Notes under the pieces: generated by a model
What the model saw: the letters and a program-made list of their open reading frames with translations, nothing else
Told to the model about the DNA's origin: nothing
Database searches by the model: none
Translations under genes and position numbers: made by a program
In this document: positions 5,970 through 6,696 of the stretch, one piece after another
Numbering within the stretch: position 1 is the first letter of the stretch
How the letters are laid out: each line of letters opens with the position of its first letter
Source: Verrucomicrobiota bacterium
GTDB lineage: Bacteria > Verrucomicrobiota > Verrucomicrobiia > Opitutales > Opitutaceae
Direction: 5' to 3'
NCBI GenBank assembly: GCA_003694825.1
Contig: RFJS01000538.1
Span: forward strand, 1 to 6,696
DNA length: 6,696 bases

Positions 5970-6696
5970 CAGGCCGCCGTCTCCCCGGTTTCCGCGGCCT
6001 GGCTGTCCAGACCGTCGACGAATGTCTCCAGCGCGTAGCGCCGGCTCCCCTTCAAAAAGATCGCGCCCTCGAATCCCGCGACCAGTTCGCGCACCTCCTC
6101 GGGCTCCGGATTGACGAGAATCGCCGCCCCGGGCACGTGCTCGCGCGCGCCTTCGGCCAGCGCGGCCGCATGGGTGCCGAGCACGACGAGCCGATCCTGC
6201 GGCCGCACCGGCCAGTGGCGTCCGGTGCGGCGGTGCAGCGCCTCCGCGTCGGCGCCCAGCTCTTCCATGCAGCCGATCACAAAGAGGCGCGGCGCCTCCT
6301 CCGGAGCGATGCCGAGAAACGCCTCGAGCGCGTCGGCCATCGAGGCGGGATTGGCATTGTAGCAATCCAGGTAGAGAAGGCGGTTCCCTTGCTCGATGAT
6401 GGTTCCGCGCAGGCGCGAGGGCCGCCACGCCGGAAGTCGCTGCCGTATCCTCTCTTCCGACACCCCGAGGTGCAGGGCCGCGACGATGGCGAGGGCGGCG
6501 TTGCCCGCCATGCCGAGCGTGGTCCGCCGCATGGCGAATTCCTCGAGCCTTCCGCGCCAGGAAACACAGATCTCTGTGGCGTGCTCCCGCTGCCGCACCG
6601 CCACGGCAACCGGCTCGGCCCAGGCGGGAAGCGCCTCCGCCGCCTCCCGAATGCCCACGGTGACGAATGCCGGGCCGCCGAGATTGCGAAAGGCCG
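5969..6696 (-). CDS. murF: MurF, UDP-MurNAc-tripeptide:D-Ala-D-Ala ligase (5' end outside window)
   Basis: MurF is the cytoplasmic ATP-dependent ligase that adds D-Ala-D-Ala to the UDP-MurNAc-tripeptide, the last soluble step of precursor synthesis. Only the C-terminal 241 residues are present, against about 450 for the family. The frame is open to the window edge, beginning at base 6694 after two bases of a split codon. An in-frame GTG at 6658 is internal, because coding sequence continues upstream of it. The ATP-binding P-loop lies outside the window. What remains is the end of the central domain and the C-terminal ligase domain. Seen here are DCYNANPASM (fragment residues about 110-119), the MurF signature around the catalytic-domain junction; the GCMEELG stretch, matching GDMAELG of E. 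coli; and LKGSRRYALE near the end, matching the VKGSR motif. The usual GxHN motif before the NA helix is not recognisable (GMAGNAALA instead). The TGA stop shares one base with the mraY start. MurF fits better than MurE or MurC because of YNANPASM, KGSR and the position next to mraY. Confidence 0.93.
   Translation of the reverse strand, partial: AFRNLGGPAFVTVGIREAAEALPAWAEPVAVAVRQREHATEICVSWRGRLEEFAMRRTTLGMAGNAALAIVAALHLGVSEERIRQRLPAWRPSRLRGTIIEQGNRLLYLDCYNANPASMADALEAFLGIAPEEAPRLFVIGCMEELGADAEALHRRTGRHWPVRPQDRLVVLGTHAAALAEGAREHVPGAAILVNPEPEEVRELVAGFEGAIFLKGSRRYALETFVDGLDSQAAETGETAA
5981..5986 (-). promoter_or_regulatory. Possible ribosome binding site of mraY
   Basis: GGGGAG lies 11 bases before the mraY ATG, inside the end of murF. 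The core is reasonable but the spacing is longer than ideal. The TGATG junction may matter as much for initiation through coupling. Confidence 0.45.

Noticed and set aside
5970..6428. Upstream extension of the mraY frame (to an ATG at 6428)
   Set aside because: The extra 153 residues overlap murF, have no hydrophobic character and resemble no MraY N-terminus. The ATG at 5969 gives the normal family length.
1..6696. Mobile element, CRISPR array, prophage or defence system
   Set aside because: The window is filled by ordinary cell wall genes in a conserved order. There are no direct or inverted DNA repeats, no transposase or integrase motifs, and no visible composition break.

Overview
The window is one GC-rich, gap-free stretch of a dcw (division and cell wall) cluster, with every real gene on the minus strand. 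In transcription order, from high to low coordinates, it reads murF (3' part only), mraY, murD, a gene for a triple-LysM envelope protein, ftsW, and murG (cut just short of its stop by the window edge). There is no stretch of more than 40 bases without a gene. I saw no RNA gene, mobile element, CRISPR array, terminator or convincing promoter, so the window looks like the interior of one long operon.

Organism: the gene order and protein motifs are bacterial and Gram-negative-like. A LysM gene lying exactly between murD and ftsW is the order I recall from Chlamydia (murF-mraY-murD-nlpD-ftsW-murG). Together with the high GC content and the style of the LysM protein's N-terminus, this points to the PVC superphylum, most likely Verrucomicrobiota and perhaps Opitutae. 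This is inference from memory, not a database result.

Layout (minus strand): murF C-terminal half 5969-6696; mraY 4869-5969, its start overlapping the murF stop by 1 base; murD 3500-4861, 7 bases after mraY; the LysM protein gene 2328-3503, overlapping the murD stop by 4 bases (ATGA); ftsW 1088-2290, after a 37-base gap; murG 1-1091, overlapping the ftsW stop by 4 bases (ATGA) and preceded by a strong Shine-Dalgarno sequence inside the end of ftsW.

How the genes work together: MurD adds D-Glu to UDP-MurNAc-L-Ala, and MurF adds D-Ala-D-Ala to finish the cytoplasmic pentapeptide precursor. MraY moves that precursor onto undecaprenyl phosphate (lipid I) and MurG adds GlcNAc to give lipid II. 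FtsW polymerises lipid II into septal glycan. The LysM protein probably binds the resulting peptidoglycan from the periplasmic side. It has no recognisable catalytic domain and is the least understood gene here.
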